Shown here: positions 1-11,639 of the stretch, piece after piece
How the letters are laid out: each line of letters opens with the position of its first letter
Numbering within the stretch: the first letter of the stretch is position 1
NCBI GenBank assembly: GCA_029168955.1
Contig: JAPDOI010000170.1
Span: 1,198,001 to 1,262,000, forward strand
From: Aplectana chamaeleonis
Taxonomy: Eukaryota; Nematoda; Chromadorea; Rhabditida; Cosmocercidae
DNA length: 64,000 nucleotides
Direction: 5' to 3'
The notes under the pieces: model-generated
The model's input: the letters and a program-made list of their open reading frames with translations, nothing else
What the model was told of the DNA's origin: nothing
The model's database searches: none
Program-made: the position numbers and the translations under genes

Positions 1-200
1 CAGTAACGACGAAAGAGAGTGATCGGATTTGAGCCACGTCTCAGAGAAGACATATAAATCGAAATTGTTACTCAATACAAAACTGATATAGTTCGCGTTT
101 TTCGGAATTGAACAAACATTGGCATAAAAACAAGTGATGACTCCCTGTGGTGGCTCAACATCCGATCCCACTAGTTTAAAGGCAACTGACTGTGCGACTG
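1..200 (-). pseudogene. LINE endonuclease, N-terminal piece running off the window
   Basis: The minus strand stays open from about position 195 to base 1. It reads like the start of an APE-type endonuclease of a CR1-like LINE: CFYANVCSIPKNANYIS, then DLYVFSETWLKSDHSL. The N-x-x-S-I and ETWL signatures match the first two endonuclease motifs. Only the start of the domain is inside the window, so neither the reverse transcriptase nor completeness can be judged. Clade is inference; the endonuclease assignment rests on motif resemblance. Confidence 0.6.
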
Positions 201-281
201 CAAGGATCACCCCGAAGGATGGGCACTGGTGTTAGGATTTTCTGGCCCACCACCACCCCAAGCGGAGTGTGAAGGACCAGC

Positions 282-1810
282 TTACCCATTCAGGCCCAAG
301 CCCCGAGACGCCTGATAAGCCTCCCTTCTTCGCTTTCTCTCTGCAAATGGAAGAGACTCTCGAATAGAGACTCCTCTCTCAGGGAAAAACCGGACCTGGG
401 CGGTGGGCGGTACTTCCCGGGTATCGAGCCGACCCTTATTGGTCAGCCCTCCCGCCCAGATCACGGCGTTTCGCTGGACGTGATCTGTCTGACCACAACA
501 TGCCTCCCCCCTCCGCAGTCGACGTCCTCGGCGACTCGAAATGTACTGGAGCCTCGTAATGCAGTCTTTGTAGTTCTGGCAGCGTAAAACCTGGGCAGTT
601 TCTTCTGATAGCCTCATATAGCGCTTTCGCGCAGCCCACTGTCGCGTCTGTGCCATGAAATGCAAGAGTTGCCTCGGGAGTGCCAACCTCGCAAAAAACC
701 TTTCCATTTCTCACCATCGTGCTCGCTGTGCTCTTAAACTGATCACGTCCGGCTCTTTTTTCTAGCGTGTCGTCCAGTGTTTCCCAGACTTCCACCATTT
801 TCTTCCATTCCTCTATTGTCTTTTTTACCACTGGGGCCATGCGGTCACCACTCGACCTCCATCTTCAAAGTGCTTCTCACATGCTCTCACGATCTCTACT
901 ACTTCATCTTGCTTCATCCTGTTATCCATTGGCCATACTAGAATCCATATCGTGTTTGCCGTCCATTCGTTTAGAATCTCTCGCAAATCGCCGAAACTCC
1001 TTGCGACCTTGGTTATGATTCCTCTCTTTGGCCCGTCTTTTTCGAGTAGTGTCGCTGAAGGTGGAGCCGCAAAAGCTGTTGGGCCTTCCTTAATCGGTCT
1101 ACTCGCCTTTTCCGCATCTCTGAGTTCTTTCTTTAGCTTTTTCAGTGCCGCATCGTAAGTCGTTTCAAATCCGTAGTCTTCGATTTTCTCGTGTTTTCTG
1201 ATTCCCTCGGTCATGCATATGAAATCTGTCCAGTCGAAACAGTCCTCGTATGCCACTCCAAGAACTTTTTGCAGTACGCACCCCAGGTCCGGCTCCGAAG
1301 AGCCGACTGAGGCACAAGGTGAGATGACATTGTCAATACTTTTGTCAAAACATGTTGATGATCCTGAGCAACTGCGTAGGGGCGCGGATGGCTGTAACAG
1401 CCGATGTGCGAAGACGCGTCGCGGTCGAGAATCTGCGTGGCGGTCGAGAACGGGCGCGGATGGCCGAATGACTCTCTCAAGGTCGGGGGATGGCCGTTTC
1501 GGCCTCAAAAGTGTGGCGGGCCGTCCCCCCGAGTGCCTGAGTACCTTCTCGCTTGCGTGCGTGCCACATGTGTTCGGCGCGGCGCTCTCTCGACCAGTTA
1601 TCGACCATATGTGATAACGAATGAAAATTTCATTTTCATATATGAATCTTTTCAATTCTATGCATAAATCTTGAGTGCCCCCCCCCGAACTAGTTTTGCA
1701 CCCAACTCTCACATTCAGGCATCCTTCACAGTCCTCACCGCAAGCGCGGCACGCGCGGGAAGAACTTTCATAGTCCACCAGCACCGCCATAGCGGCGCCG
1801 CCCAAACCGC
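282..1810 (-). pseudogene. Degenerate ORF upstream of the edge LINE, possibly its ORF1
   Basis: Two overlapping minus-strand frames (about 1805 to 825, then 840 to 436) read as one protein broken by a +1 shift near 832. A third frame continues to 282. Visible features are a cysteine cluster near the start (CRACGEDCEGC), a lysine/glutamate-rich helical stretch (AALKKLKKELRDAEKA), and the segment TIEEWKKMVEVWETLDDT. The middle (about 1395-1670) is GC-rich, reads as low-quality protein and may be an insertion. Position and strand, just upstream of the LINE endonuclease, suggest a LINE ORF1, but I recognise no named domain. A decayed nematode gene remains possible. Confidence 0.35.
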
Positions 1811-2880
1811 CGTGGCGGTTTTACTGTTTTAATCAATACTTGCTTTCAGATTTGAGTCCAGTCCAACATAAATAATGGTACAGGGGGAGATCGGAGTACG
1901 GGGCGGGGTTTATTGCTCCGTCGGCCAATCGACAGACGTTTCTCTACCCCTTAAGACGCGGGTGATTGGTCGACGGAGGAATAAACCCCACCCGTACTCC
2001 CATCTCCCCCTGCGCCTAAATAATTTTGGGACTATCCTGCGCCACCGCATACGCAAATGCAAGCCAGGAATTTCTGTTTATGTCACTATTAAGACCCGAA
2101 TTTTACACGCACCGCCATGGCGGTGCCGCAGGAGATTTCGTACCGGCTTCCCGCGCTTGCGGTGAGGACTATGAAAGATGCCTAAGGCATCTCTCATAGT
2201 CGTCACCGCAAGCGCGAGACTTGCAGTGGACTGTGAAGCTTTTCACCGCTTGAGCGACGCGCTTGCCGCCCATACAGCACCGCCATGGCGGCGTCGCCTG
2301 AGTTTCATTGCTCGATTATTAGTTTACGTTCACTCCACCATGATTGATTCCAGGATTATCCATTGCTAAACGTGCGTGCAAATGCAAGCCGGTAGTTTCT
2401 GTGCATGTCACAAATGAGGCTCAACGCTCCCCGCACCGCCACGGCGGTGTCGCCGTAGATTCCATAGTTGCTTCCCGCGCGTGCTGCGCAGTTAGGCATG
2501 GCAAGCGCGGGAGGAGCGGTGAACTATGAGTTTTTCTTCTACCTCTAAACCACCATGGTGATGCGGGGTAAAGTTGGGCATCAACTGTGCCATTCACATG
2601 AATTCCATGCTTCCATTTGCACACAAGGTAGCGGTTGATAATCCGAGAAATATTTAAGACGAAGTGGATCGAGAATCGAGTAATGATACAAATAATAAAA
2701 CCACCTTAGCTGCTTGGGCGGCGCCGCCATGGCAGTGCTGGGTGGGCGTGCGCTGAAAAGTTTTAAAGTCCGCCGAGCTTGAGGTGAGGACTATAAAAGG
2801 TACCTTGAAAGTTTTGTAGTCCGTCGCGCGTGCCGCGCTTGCGGTGAGGTCTGAAAGATGTCTAAAGAAGCACAACATCG
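1700..2880. repeat. Cluster of foldback units built on ACCGCCATGGCGGT and TCACCGCAAGCGCG
   Basis: Palindromes of the form CACCGCCATGGCGGTG recur near 1795, 2110, 2280, 2440 and, decayed, 2550 and 2725. They are accompanied by repeated strings such as GCAAATGCAAGCC and TCACCGCAAGCGCG in both orientations. A compact hairpin sits at about 2153-2210, where GGTGAGGACTATGAAAGATG is followed by its near-complement. No coding potential. This looks like several copies of one non-autonomous, hairpin-forming element inserted in or beside each other. Confidence 0.6.
1881..2012. mobile_element. 132-bp foldback MITE with CAGGGGGAGAT ends
   Basis: The sequence starts CAGGGGGAGATCGGAGTACG and ends with the near-complement. 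The arms are about 55 bp with a few mismatches, around a short centre. CAGGG ends are common in hAT elements, but I see no convincing 8-bp target duplication, so the superfamily is open. It lies inside the repeat cluster at 1700-2880. Confidence 0.6.
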
Positions 2881-3439
2881 CTTGACCGCGCGTCGCTGTG
2901 AGTTGTGCATGAACATAAATCTCGCGTCAACCTTCATATTTGCAAAGAACTCATCCCTACACGATGAGTGAGAGGGATCTGGTGAAACTGTGACTGCAGA
3001 GATAATGTCGTATTACGCCTTTTGCATATCATCTGTTAAAACGTCGTACTTTTCACGACTCATGGGGCGAGCGACGCGGGCGATTCTGCTCCCTCGGTCT
3101 GTCATGCACTCTCTCACCGTCTCTAACCGCCGCTCCGCACCAGCACGCGTAGAAACCGTGAGAATTTCACGATTTATAACCTTTACCTCCTATCATGCGC
3201 TTGACTGCGGGTGGCGGACGTTTAGTCAGAAATCGGGATAGACTTTCTAGAAGCATTTTCGGACGTAGAGTCCGAATATGCTCATCGCAGCTGCCTAGAC
3301 TCAACTCTGAAAGAAGTTATGAACGTTTTCAAAGCTTCGCGAAAAGGTAATGGTACCCATCAGGCAACTTTTGGGGTGTTTTGAAAGAAACCATCTGGAC
3401 TTTGCTAAAAGCATGTATGTACGGCCGCCGGTTGCCGTA

Positions 3440-3690
3440 GGTTGCGGTGGCCTCCATGCTATTTAGGGGGCAAAACCTACTTTCATAATTCGAAAATCGA
3501 CAAATGGACATCAGATTCGCATTCCGCACCCAAAATAACCCCGCGCAGAAATTTTGAATCAAATCTGACAATGAGACTTTGACCATACTACCGTATACCC
3601 ACCGTAATCTACAGTAAGCTGTCAAACATCGATAAACTGACATCAGATTCGTGTTGAGCACTCGAAATAACTCTCAGAGGGACGACTTGA
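3440..3690. repeat. Degenerate repeat family with AGATTCG...AATAACCCC
   Basis: Two diverged units here contain a string like CATCAGATTCG, then GCAC, then AAATAAC with a C or T run. Each is followed by an AT-rich stretch with CCGTAATCTACAGTAAGC. The same signature recurs at about 5770-5820, 9930-10000, 58530-58600 and, inverted, 60030-60420. No ORF of quality. Confidence 0.5.
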
Positions 3691-3836
3691 GCCACATCTG
3701 TTGTCACATCCTGGAATTAGTCAAAAGTCGTAGTTGTATTCCTGAGTTCTAATCGCTCATAAAAACACACAAGTTGACCGCAGATAACATTGGCGCCGCA
3801 GCTGATCCATCAATTTTCAAAATAAGACCCACATTA

Positions 3837-3930
3837 TAAGCAATGTCGGGGGTCCAACAGACTGGGTTTCATGGTTTTTAAGCAATGTAAGCAATGTCGG
3901 GGGTCCAACAGACTGGGTTTCATGGTTTTT
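3837..3930. repeat. 43-bp direct duplication just upstream of the Penelope-like ORF
   Basis: The block TAAGCAATGTCGGGGGTCCA and the 23 bases after it occur at 3837-3879 and again, identical by eye, at 3888-3930. They are separated by the 8 bases AAGCAATG. Period is 51 bp. Penelope-like elements often carry repeated sequence at their 5' junction, so this may mark the element boundary (inference). Confidence 0.8.
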
Positions 3931-5314
3931 GAACATAATTCTAATTCAACTTCTCAAATTCCTACCTGCTCACCTCCCTAACACCGGAAGCTTCCTCCAA
4001 AAGTTAGCTAACGGTAGATTAGAGGAGGGTTTCGTGATGGAGTCTTTTGATGTTACGTCATTGTACACCAATGTGTCAAATGATTGCGCTTTGCAGGCGG
4101 TCCTCGAAATCCTTACGGAACAGCAGGCAAACATGAATTTTTACATTCTTTCAATATCTCAAATAATGGCGCTGCTCAGCGAATGTTTAGAATGCAATGT
4201 TTTCAGGTGGTCTGGGGACTATTTCAAACAAGTTAGGGGACTGGCAATGGGACAGCGTTTGGCTCCAGTCTTGGCGGTCACATTTATGTCTAATGTAGAA
4301 TTGCCAGTTTTAGACCGCCACCCAGTCGTTTACTGCCGTTATATTGACGATTGCTTCATTGTGTGCGCCACTCAAACCGAGATGGACACCTGTTTTGATC
4401 TCCTGAACCAGCAATCGGAACACATTCAATTTACACGGGAAAAACCATCGGCTGCTGGGTGGCTTCCGTTTCTGAATGCCCAGGTCAGACTTTCCGGAGG
4501 GTCATACAAAACTAGGTGGTTCCGCAAACCTACAAGTAAAAATATTATTGTCCATTACAGTTCTGCGCATCCCACTACAATCAAAAAAGCCACTGTAAAA
4601 AACATGTTTCGCACAGCTATCGCAGTTTCATCTGACATTACGCAGAAGACGGCCTCAATAGAATTAGCTCAGCGCATAGCTCAGCAAAACGGTTACCCTG
4701 TCAAAGGATCCACCAATTTCAGGCGAAGACCACCCAGAGTGATCAGCGCTGACCAGGACAGGTCAAAAATAGGGTTTTCTGTGCCCTTCATTTCCGAAGA
4801 GCTAAGCGCCGCGATACGCTCCTGTATACGTAAGGCAGACCTCCAGGACGTAGTTAGGCTAATTGAGATCCCTCCTCACAACCTCAAGGGACAATTGGTT
4901 CGAAACCGTCTGTATGACCGAGCCTGCATAACGCCGTCATGCGTGATTTGCCCATACGAAAGGGAAGGGGATTGCGCTAGCACTGGGGTGGTCTACCTTA
5001 TCTCTTGCCAGATGTGCAGAGAGGAATATGTAGGAGAAACAGGCAGGGCTGTTTGCGTTAGGGTTAAGGAACACGTGGATGGCATGAGAAAGTCCAAGGT
5101 GTCTACTCCTTTGGGAGAACACTGGGTGCAAGTCCATGGAAACAGCTGTTTCGATATTGCGGTTACGATACTTGCGCGCGAATCAGAGATTGCCGCACGC
5201 AGGACCCTATAGGCGTTTTGGATAAATTCCAAAAACCCGAAGATCAACAGAAAGGACGAATGTGTGGCGATCACCCAAGAACTAGCCCCCTTTGTTGACC
5301 TTTGTGGGTTTTGA
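3929..5314 (+). pseudogene. Penelope-like element: reverse transcriptase plus GIY-YIG endonuclease
   Basis: Penelope-like elements copy themselves with a telomerase-related reverse transcriptase and a GIY-YIG nicking endonuclease. Reading from 3929, residues 35-45 give ESFDVTSLYTNV (motif A). About residues 100-120 give RGLAMGQRLAPV (motif B), and about residues 133-145 give YCRYIDDCFIVC (catalytic YIDD). The C-terminal third has VVYLISCQMC, EYVGETGRAV and a downstream R..EH, the GIY-YIG core with a preceding cysteine pair. An in-frame TAG at 5210-5212 interrupts the protein. The same frame continues for 34 codons to TGA at 5312-5314, in good family-like sequence. The N-terminal RT region is missing, so this is a 5'-truncated, nearly open copy. 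Confidence 0.88.
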
Positions 5315-5640
5315 TCTGCTTATGAGCTTGATCAGCCTTCTGAAGGCTAATGAGGTGGGTGGTCTGATATGGTCCCACTCATTCGCCCGCCATCTAAGAC
5401 CATCTGAGGGTGTCTGGCAGGCTCCAGTCTGCACACTAAAGGTTAGCTATTTCAAATTGTCATACGGTGTCGCTTTTGTGAGTTTTCTGCAAAATTAGTC
5501 CTTTTGTTCTGAAATGGTGCTTGGACGGCTAGCTTCCTTATGTATCTCTGGCTTCCAGGCTCTGAAGAAGGCGTGATTGCCGAAACGTTAGCCGAATAAA
5601 GCTGAAAATCCTCGGTCTACTGCTCAAGAATACAACTACG
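5315..5640 (+). mobile_element. Penelope-like element 3' tail with a GAAGAAGGC/GCCGAAAC hairpin
   Basis: Non-coding tail downstream of the GIY-YIG stop. At 5562-5586 a small hairpin has the form CTGAAGA, stem GGC...GCC, then GAAAC. It is followed by GTTAGCCGAATAAAGC, which supplies an AATAAA signal. The CTGANGA ... GAAA arrangement resembles the conserved core of hammerhead ribozymes, which are known in Penelope-like elements. I could not find the matching cleavage-site triplet, so activity is unproven. The second Penelope-like copy (58.6-59.9 kb) carries the same hairpin in its tail. Confidence 0.55.
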
Positions 5641-5995
5641 AGATACTACCATGCCGAGATTTATGGAAAGTCGAACGTGGAATAGTCAAAAGTCGATTTC
5701 GCCTTCAAGTTCTGCTCCCGATTGGGAGCTTTGAACTAGATTAGTCGACAACTCAGGAAACACGTCAAACAAATCTCAGATTCGTGACCAGCACCCTCAA
5801 ATAACCCCCCTGGGGGAATTCAAAGTCGAATCTGGAATAGTTTTCTACAACGCTTTCGTTGTTGTTGTTGCCCATCTTCCACCATAACCATTGATCCTGG
5901 ATCCAAACTTCCGGTACGTAGACGGCATAATCGAAGCAACTTTTCTTGGATCCTCTTTTTTGGAGGATTCCTGAGTGGGGCGTTTTTCGACCCTC
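5640..5995. repeat. AATAACCCC repeat unit and AT-rich spacer
   Basis: Contains AATCTCAGATTCGTGACC followed by GCACCCTCAAATAACCCC at about 5775-5815, the signature of the dispersed family also seen at 3440-3690. The rest is anonymous sequence up to the A/T-rich tail of the minus-strand LINE. No gene seen. Confidence 0.45.
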
Positions 5996-8900
5996 TTTTT
6001 TGATTTTTTTAAAATATTTTTTTGATTTTTCTTTTTTTTTTCATTTATTTATTTTGATTTTTATTTATTTTTTTTGACATTTCAAAATCATCATTGCATG
6101 ATCAAAGTGACAGGAAATTGGCGACTTCCATTGGTTTGAGCCAGAGATCTTCAATTGTAAGGTGCGTTGGCTTTCCAGAGCATGAGACCATGTGGGGTAC
6201 TGTATGTTCTTCCAGTCTGCATTCCGGACAAAGTGGATTATCAGCTGCTCCTATCTTATGGAGGTACCATTGCGATTTTGAGTAGAAACCACTTCGGAGC
6301 TGAGACAGCAGCGCTACTAGGCTAGGTCTTGACAACGTCTCCTCCTCCTTGGATATCTTCGGCGGCGGTCCACTCCGCAAGGGAGAGTTCAGATAACCCA
6401 AGAACTCTTTTACAAACTCCTTGTGAACTTCTTTGCGAATGTTCTCTGCAGTTCCAAGTTTCACCAACATCGATTTGACAGTTCTGACGTGTTTCCTAAT
6501 CTGTCTAGGCGGTTCTGGCTCCTTCATCATGTCGTGCGACGGGTGTCCAGGGTCGAGTTTCGCAACCGTTCGATATTGGAGTGTCAGCATCTCATTATGA
6601 GCTCTAACTGGCAACATTTCTGTCTCGTTACTCAGATGAGTTGTGCTTGCCATTGCCAGGCTTCCCGTCGCGGTCCTCAAAGCTGTGTTTTGACAAGCTT
6701 GCAACCGATCCCAGTGAGAAGATGCAATGAGCGGGCTTCAGGCTGGAGCCGCGTAGGACATCACAGATTGTCCAATGGCACGGTAGGCCAGTGTGAGCAG
6801 CTCTTTGCTTTGTCCCCAATTCCTTCCCGCCAACGCTTTCAGCAGGTTCGTTCTTTTAGCCGTCTTCTTGCGAACAGCTTCCGCATGAAGTCGTCCCGTC
6901 ATCATCGTATCAAAGTGATAGCCGAGGATCGTCGGATTTCTTTCGTGCGTGATTTGCGTTCCATTTATGAAGACTTTCGGCACGTATCTCGCTTGAGCAG
7001 AATGTGTTGTGAGAAGAGAGGCAGTAGTCTTTTGGATCGAAAGTTGCAGCTGGAGATCTTCCAGAGCTTTTGTCAACTTCGGGAGATAGTCGTTCAGACG
7101 TTTTTCGCAGGTTTCCACATCAGGATCTGATGTGACCAGTGTTAAATCATCCGCATATCCGATAAGGCGTGTTTGTGGTGGGAGTGCTGGAAGATCGGCG
7201 ATGAAGTAAGAAAAGAGGAGCGGAGAGGGCACTGCGCCTTGTGGTACCTCGGAGCGCACCAATCTCACGTTTGACATCCGGCCTCTGAACTCTGTCCGTA
7301 TCGTTCTCCCTTTCAGGTAGCTGAAGATCCAGCGCGCAAGTCCTCTGGGTACTCTGCAAGCTTCTGACAAAGAATGGAGATGACGACAGTGTCATAGGCC
7401 TTCTTTAGATCGAGTGCGACCATAATTGAACGGCTTGGCGGTCTCTTCTCATTCAGTCCATCCGTAATGAATCCCGTAAGTTCGACCAAAGCTGTGGTGG
7501 TGGAGAAGCCTTTTCGAAAACGATTCTGCCATCCAGGGATTTGCAGGTGCGTCTCCAGTGTAGGAAGAATAGTTCTTTCAAAGGTGCGTGCCATAGATGA
7601 GATGATCGAAATGGGCCTGTAGCTGTTCAAATCCTCTGCAGGTTTTCCGGGCTTCAGAAGTGGGAAGACTCTTGCCTTCTTCCACGACGCCGGAATCAGT
7701 CCAGTTGATAGAGTTCTGTTGAAGAGAGCTCTCAGGCACTCACGAAAAATTGTTCCTGAATGTTTGAGCATGATAGGGGCCACTCCACTTGTATCTAGCG
7801 CTCTAGACGGCTAGCATCTCTTCAAGGCGGCGTCAATGAGGGTGGTCGTGATAACGGGAGCGTCGTCTCTCGAAAAGTTCTTGATCCATCTGAAAGTCCT
7901 TCGTGACGACTTCAGGCTTCTATGAGGGCATGGCGAACTGAATTGTTTGCATAGAAGGTTGGCTGCCTTCTTGTTGATAACCGGCTCGCCTTTATGAAGA
8001 AGCTGGAGGGGATTCGGTTTAACTGAACGGCCATCCAAAGCTTTCATGGTTGTCCATAGCTTGGAGGAGTTCGTACGATAATCAATGCCTCCCACGAATG
8101 CTCTCCACGTCTGCTGCCGGTCCTTCCTCACTTCATCTGTGATTTCCTTGTTCAGCTCGGAAACCCGGGTGTTGGTGGGATCCGTTCTTCGAATCGCGTC
8201 TCTTTCACAAATGAGGTCCTTAGCGGTGTCCGACAGGCCCGGCATGAACGCTTTACGCCTACCCTTAGGGATGGATTGTAAAGTCGCTGCTCTTATAGCT
8301 GCTGTAAGGAATCTATCCATTTCCAGTGGGTTAGTCCGAAAATCGAAATCAGACGACTGTTGTTCCAGCACCGACCGAAATTTAGGCCAGTTCGCCTCCT
8401 TGAAGTTCACGAAAGTGGTCCTCGGCGTGGAAGATATAAAGGCCTCGTTTCTGAACTCTATCAAGATAGGGAGGTGGTCACTTGCGCCTGTGTTAATGGT
8501 GTCCCACAGTGCTGACGATGCTAAATCGTGCGAGCACAGCGAAAGGTCCGGTGACGAGGTCTTCCATATGTCGGTTTCCTTGTTGGTTGTGCGGCTTCGT
8601 TCAGAATCACAAAATTGGATTGCGCTATCTCCTCCTCCAAGTCCTGTACGCGTTGGTCTTCCTCTTCCTCCGACCATAGAGGACTGTGCGCATTGTATCT
8701 CCCATGACGATCGTGGGTTTCACACATGTCAAGAATTGGGCGGTCGACAGCTCATATGAGGGTGGGCATGAGGATCTTGGCGGAGAGTAGGTGTTGTGAA
8801 TTCGAAGTGATCCAGCCCTAGTTTCCACTGCTATGGAGATGCACTCCGTCGTGCCATCGCTGGTACCTGGAGTGATCACACTGCACTGTAAGTCGTTTCG

Positions 8901-9400
8901 GACCAGAAAAGCCACTCCTCCTCCGGAACTCGTTCTGTCCTTCCTCAGGCATGTATAGCCTCGAACAGTGGGTGCTCCTTGACTCGGATCCAATTTGGTT
9001 TCTTGAAGTCCCACTATTTCGGCCCCTATACGGTGTGCAAGAGCTTCTAGCTCCGCCGATTTGTCGCGGAAACCATTAATATTCCATTGAATCACCTTCA
9101 AAGAGTCGGGATTCGATTGTTGCGGTTGAGATGTTGACACGATGACGCAGTTTGGGCACACGTATGAGCTGTCCGCATCCTTGAAAGACTTAAGACCGGA
9201 ACATTTCTTCACGTTAGTCCATTTCCTGCACTTGATACATTGGACGCTCCCTGCTGCGGCTGAGGTACTACACTGGGTGGAGGGCCATCGAATACGGCGA
9301 GGGGGTCCAGGGTTTGCTTTGATTACGGCACGAATGAGTAGACCGGATCAGCAGTGCCGGTTTATGCTGATCCGCGACCGAAAAAATTGGCTCCAGGACA
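5996..9400 (-). mobile_element. LINE family C, full-length-like but decayed
   Basis: Minus-strand non-LTR retrotransposon. The 3' end is the A-rich block at about 5996-6085 (repeats of AAAT on the minus strand). The 5' end is near 9400, upstream of an NPGPP motif at about 9299-9320. Length near 3.4 kb fits the other two PHD-type LINEs in this window. Its RT is clearly diverged from families B and D. The A-rich tail differs from the AAG tails of B and D. Confidence 0.8.
6102..9330 (-). pseudogene. LINE family C polyprotein: PHD-like finger, APE endonuclease, RT, zinc knuckle
   Basis: In order on the minus strand. At about 9320 is IKANPGPP, a 2A-like motif. At about 9200 is a cysteine-rich finger (CIKCRKW ... 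CSGL ... YVCPNC). From 9110 to 8520 is the APE endonuclease (VIQWNINGFRDKS, GLQETKLDPS). From 8677 to 7811 is the linker. At 7783-7370 are RT motifs RVFPLLKPGKP, YRPISIISSMAR and MVALDLKKAYDTV. At 7300-7140 are EVPQGAVPSPLLF and the catalytic LIGYADDLTL. The C-terminal knuckle is CPECRLEEHTVPHMVSC, ending in EDLWLKPMEVANFLSL and stop at 6102. At least four frame changes break the ORF, so it is inactive. The reaction in intact relatives is target-primed reverse transcription after endonuclease nicking. Confidence 0.85.
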
Positions 9401-9558
9401 CGTGAAAGAGTGAGATTTGGGAGGTATGGTCGAGGATCTTTGACTTCGGAAGGATGACGGCATTGTAGACGACTTCTTCTTCCGCGTACGCTCTTGCCAA
9501 CGAGTAGGCGATCCTCCATGAGAGCACAACGCTTTCCGAACCCCATAATTGATGGAAG

Positions 9559-9706
9559 TATCGTCCATCACTGGATGAGGGATCGCCGCGACGCTGCTTG
9601 GCGGGAAAAATTGCGCGTGGGAAAACGAAGGGAGAGTGGCTATTGATCGCGCAATTTTTCCCGCCAAGCAGCGTTGCGGCGATCTCTCATCCAGTGACTG
9701 ACGATA
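9559..9706. mobile_element. 148-bp foldback MITE
   Basis: The left arm begins TATCGTCCATCACTGGATGA and contains CGCTGCTTGGCGGGAAAAAT. The right arm is its complement with a few differences. Arms are about 65 bp around a loop of about 20 bp. Non-coding. Superfamily not determinable; no clear target duplication. Confidence 0.7.
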
Positions 9707-9884
9707 TGGTTGATCATCGGATGGGTGGTATCCGAGACGAACACACGTGGCACGCACGGAATCGAGAAGGTGATGATAATCATGAACATCGATCTAGTCA
9801 TGTCACGTTAGATTGCTGCGCCGCGACTACCTCCCACCCAGTGATCGACGATAAACGCTCAACCGGAATTCCGTACAAACCCGA

Positions 9885-10170
9885 AACGCTGTCAGTCTGG
9901 AGAAAGTTCGGAAAATGTGCTTTCACCCAAACTTTGTCTAAGGGGGGTTGTTTTGGGCGCTGAACACGATCATGAGGTCCGTTTCCGGATTTTCGAAAAA
10001 TTACTGTTACTTACTCTTTTTAGAGGGCACGATAGGTACGAAAATCAGAGAAAATTTTTTCAAACTTATTCTAGGCAGCTGCGAAGGACATATTTGGACT
10101 CTACATCAAAAATTGATTCTAGTAAAGTACATTTCATTCGGAATGGCCAGGTTGGCTAATAATAGTTTCC
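9885..10170. repeat. Dispersed repeat shared with 58530-58600 (inverted)
   Basis: The stretch around 9930-9995 (AAACTTTGTCTAAGGGGGG, GGGCGCTGAACACGATCATG, ATTTTCGAAAAATTACTG) is found in inverted, diverged form at about 58510-58590. No ORF of quality. Probably the same degenerate family as the AATAACCCC repeats. Confidence 0.45.
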
Positions 10171-10216
10171 TTGTTAGGGGAAGCCTTCAATTTGTCTCCA
10201 AATCGTCATCGTCATC

Positions 10217-11461
10217 CCGTTAGCTGGCGTCTGGCGGAGCGGGATGATCTCTCAGCCAATACACTGCTGTGGGTGCCATGGGAGCTCGAGCGGCCTGAAC
10301 GATACGCTTCCATTCAGAACGATTTGTAGCAATATATCTAGCATTAAGGACACTGCACCATTGTTTCTTCAGATCATCCTCGATTTGTTTCAGCCATGTC
10401 TTTTTAGGGGCCGATCGTATGATTTTCCACTGCACTTGGCGTTTCCTTCATATCACGCTGTACGGTAGTCGACCCGCGTCCATCCTGCAAATGTGTCCAA
10501 ACCATCGCAATCGTCTGGTCCGGACTTGGTCCTCGATCGTGGGCTAGTGGTAACATTGCTCCCTGATGATTTGGTTGCGTATGCGGTCAAAAAGGGTAAT
10601 CCCGAGAATCGGGCGCAAGCATCGCATCTGGAAGGACTCGAGTCTCACCAGGTCCGACTTGAGCAGCGTCCATGTTTCCGAACCGTATAAGCACAGAGAT
10701 TATCAAAGCCCGGAAGAGCCGAGTCTTCGTCGTCATCGATACGTTGGCGTTCTTCCACAGACACCAGCCAAGCGAAGCAAAAGCAGTGGAAGCATGTCCG
10801 ATTCTGCTGTGGATCTCCGTCGTTGCTGCCACTTTCTTCTCCTGCACTACTGACGCTAGGTACTTGAAGTTCTTCACTTGCTGAAGTTCAACTCCTTGGA
10901 AGAGCACAGAGGCGTACGACCCCCGTCAGATGTCATGAATTTGTCTTATCCTTATTGATTCGCAAGCCATAGGAGTTCGCAATCAGCGCTATGTCACCAA
11001 TTAAATACGCTGCCTCAGCATCGGTATCCGCGAACACAGCACTATCATCCGCAAACATCAAGTCCGTGACGTAATCATTGGTGCCGTATTGGACTCCTCT
11101 TCTGTTTTCAAAGGCCTTCGTCATGATGGCATAGATCAAAGTATTGAACAGTAGCGGCGAAATGACATCCCCCTGACGAACACCAGCGTTGATCTTAAAT
11201 TCTTCAGATATCCTATTTCCGATGTGAATGCAACTAGTTGATCCATTATATGTTTCCTGAAAGAGCTTCACTATCTTTTTCGGTATGTGTTCGCATTCAA
11301 GTGATCTCCATAAAGCCGGCCAGTAAACGCAATCGAATGCTGACTTGAAGTCAATAAACACGATGACAACACGTTCACTGCAACGGATCCCTTTTCCAGG
11401 AGCTGACGCAGAGCGAAAATTTGGTCGGTGCAGCTACGGTCCGGTCGAAATACTGCTTGTC
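10217..11461 (-). pseudogene. RTE-like LINE, 5'-truncated reverse transcriptase and C-terminus
   Basis: On the minus strand, from about 11455, the text reads FRPDRSCTDQIFALRQLLEKG. After a 1-nt shift it gives VVIVFIDFKSAFDCVYW (motif A), INAGVRQGDVISPLLFN (motif B) and LMFADDSAVFADTD (catalytic FADD). Further down are QVKNFKYLASVVQ, SRIGHASTAFASL and, in a third frame, RRLRWFGHICRMDAGRLPYS, the typical C-terminal signature of RTE-type LINEs. The ORF at the end stops at 10220. Several frameshifts make it non-functional. The endonuclease half is missing. Confidence 0.82.
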
Positions 11462-11639
11462 AGTTTATCGAACAAGATATAGGAGTAAAAGCCTCAAATA
11501 TTGCAAATGTTACAACTGGAAATGAAAATTGTGAAAAACGTTGCCGTTGTTCCTCAGCTTCAGGCTATTTTCCCACCCTTTTTGTGCCCCGTCTGCACTC
11601 TGGCTGTTCGGACTAAACTCTCCGCGATTGCGTCTGTGC

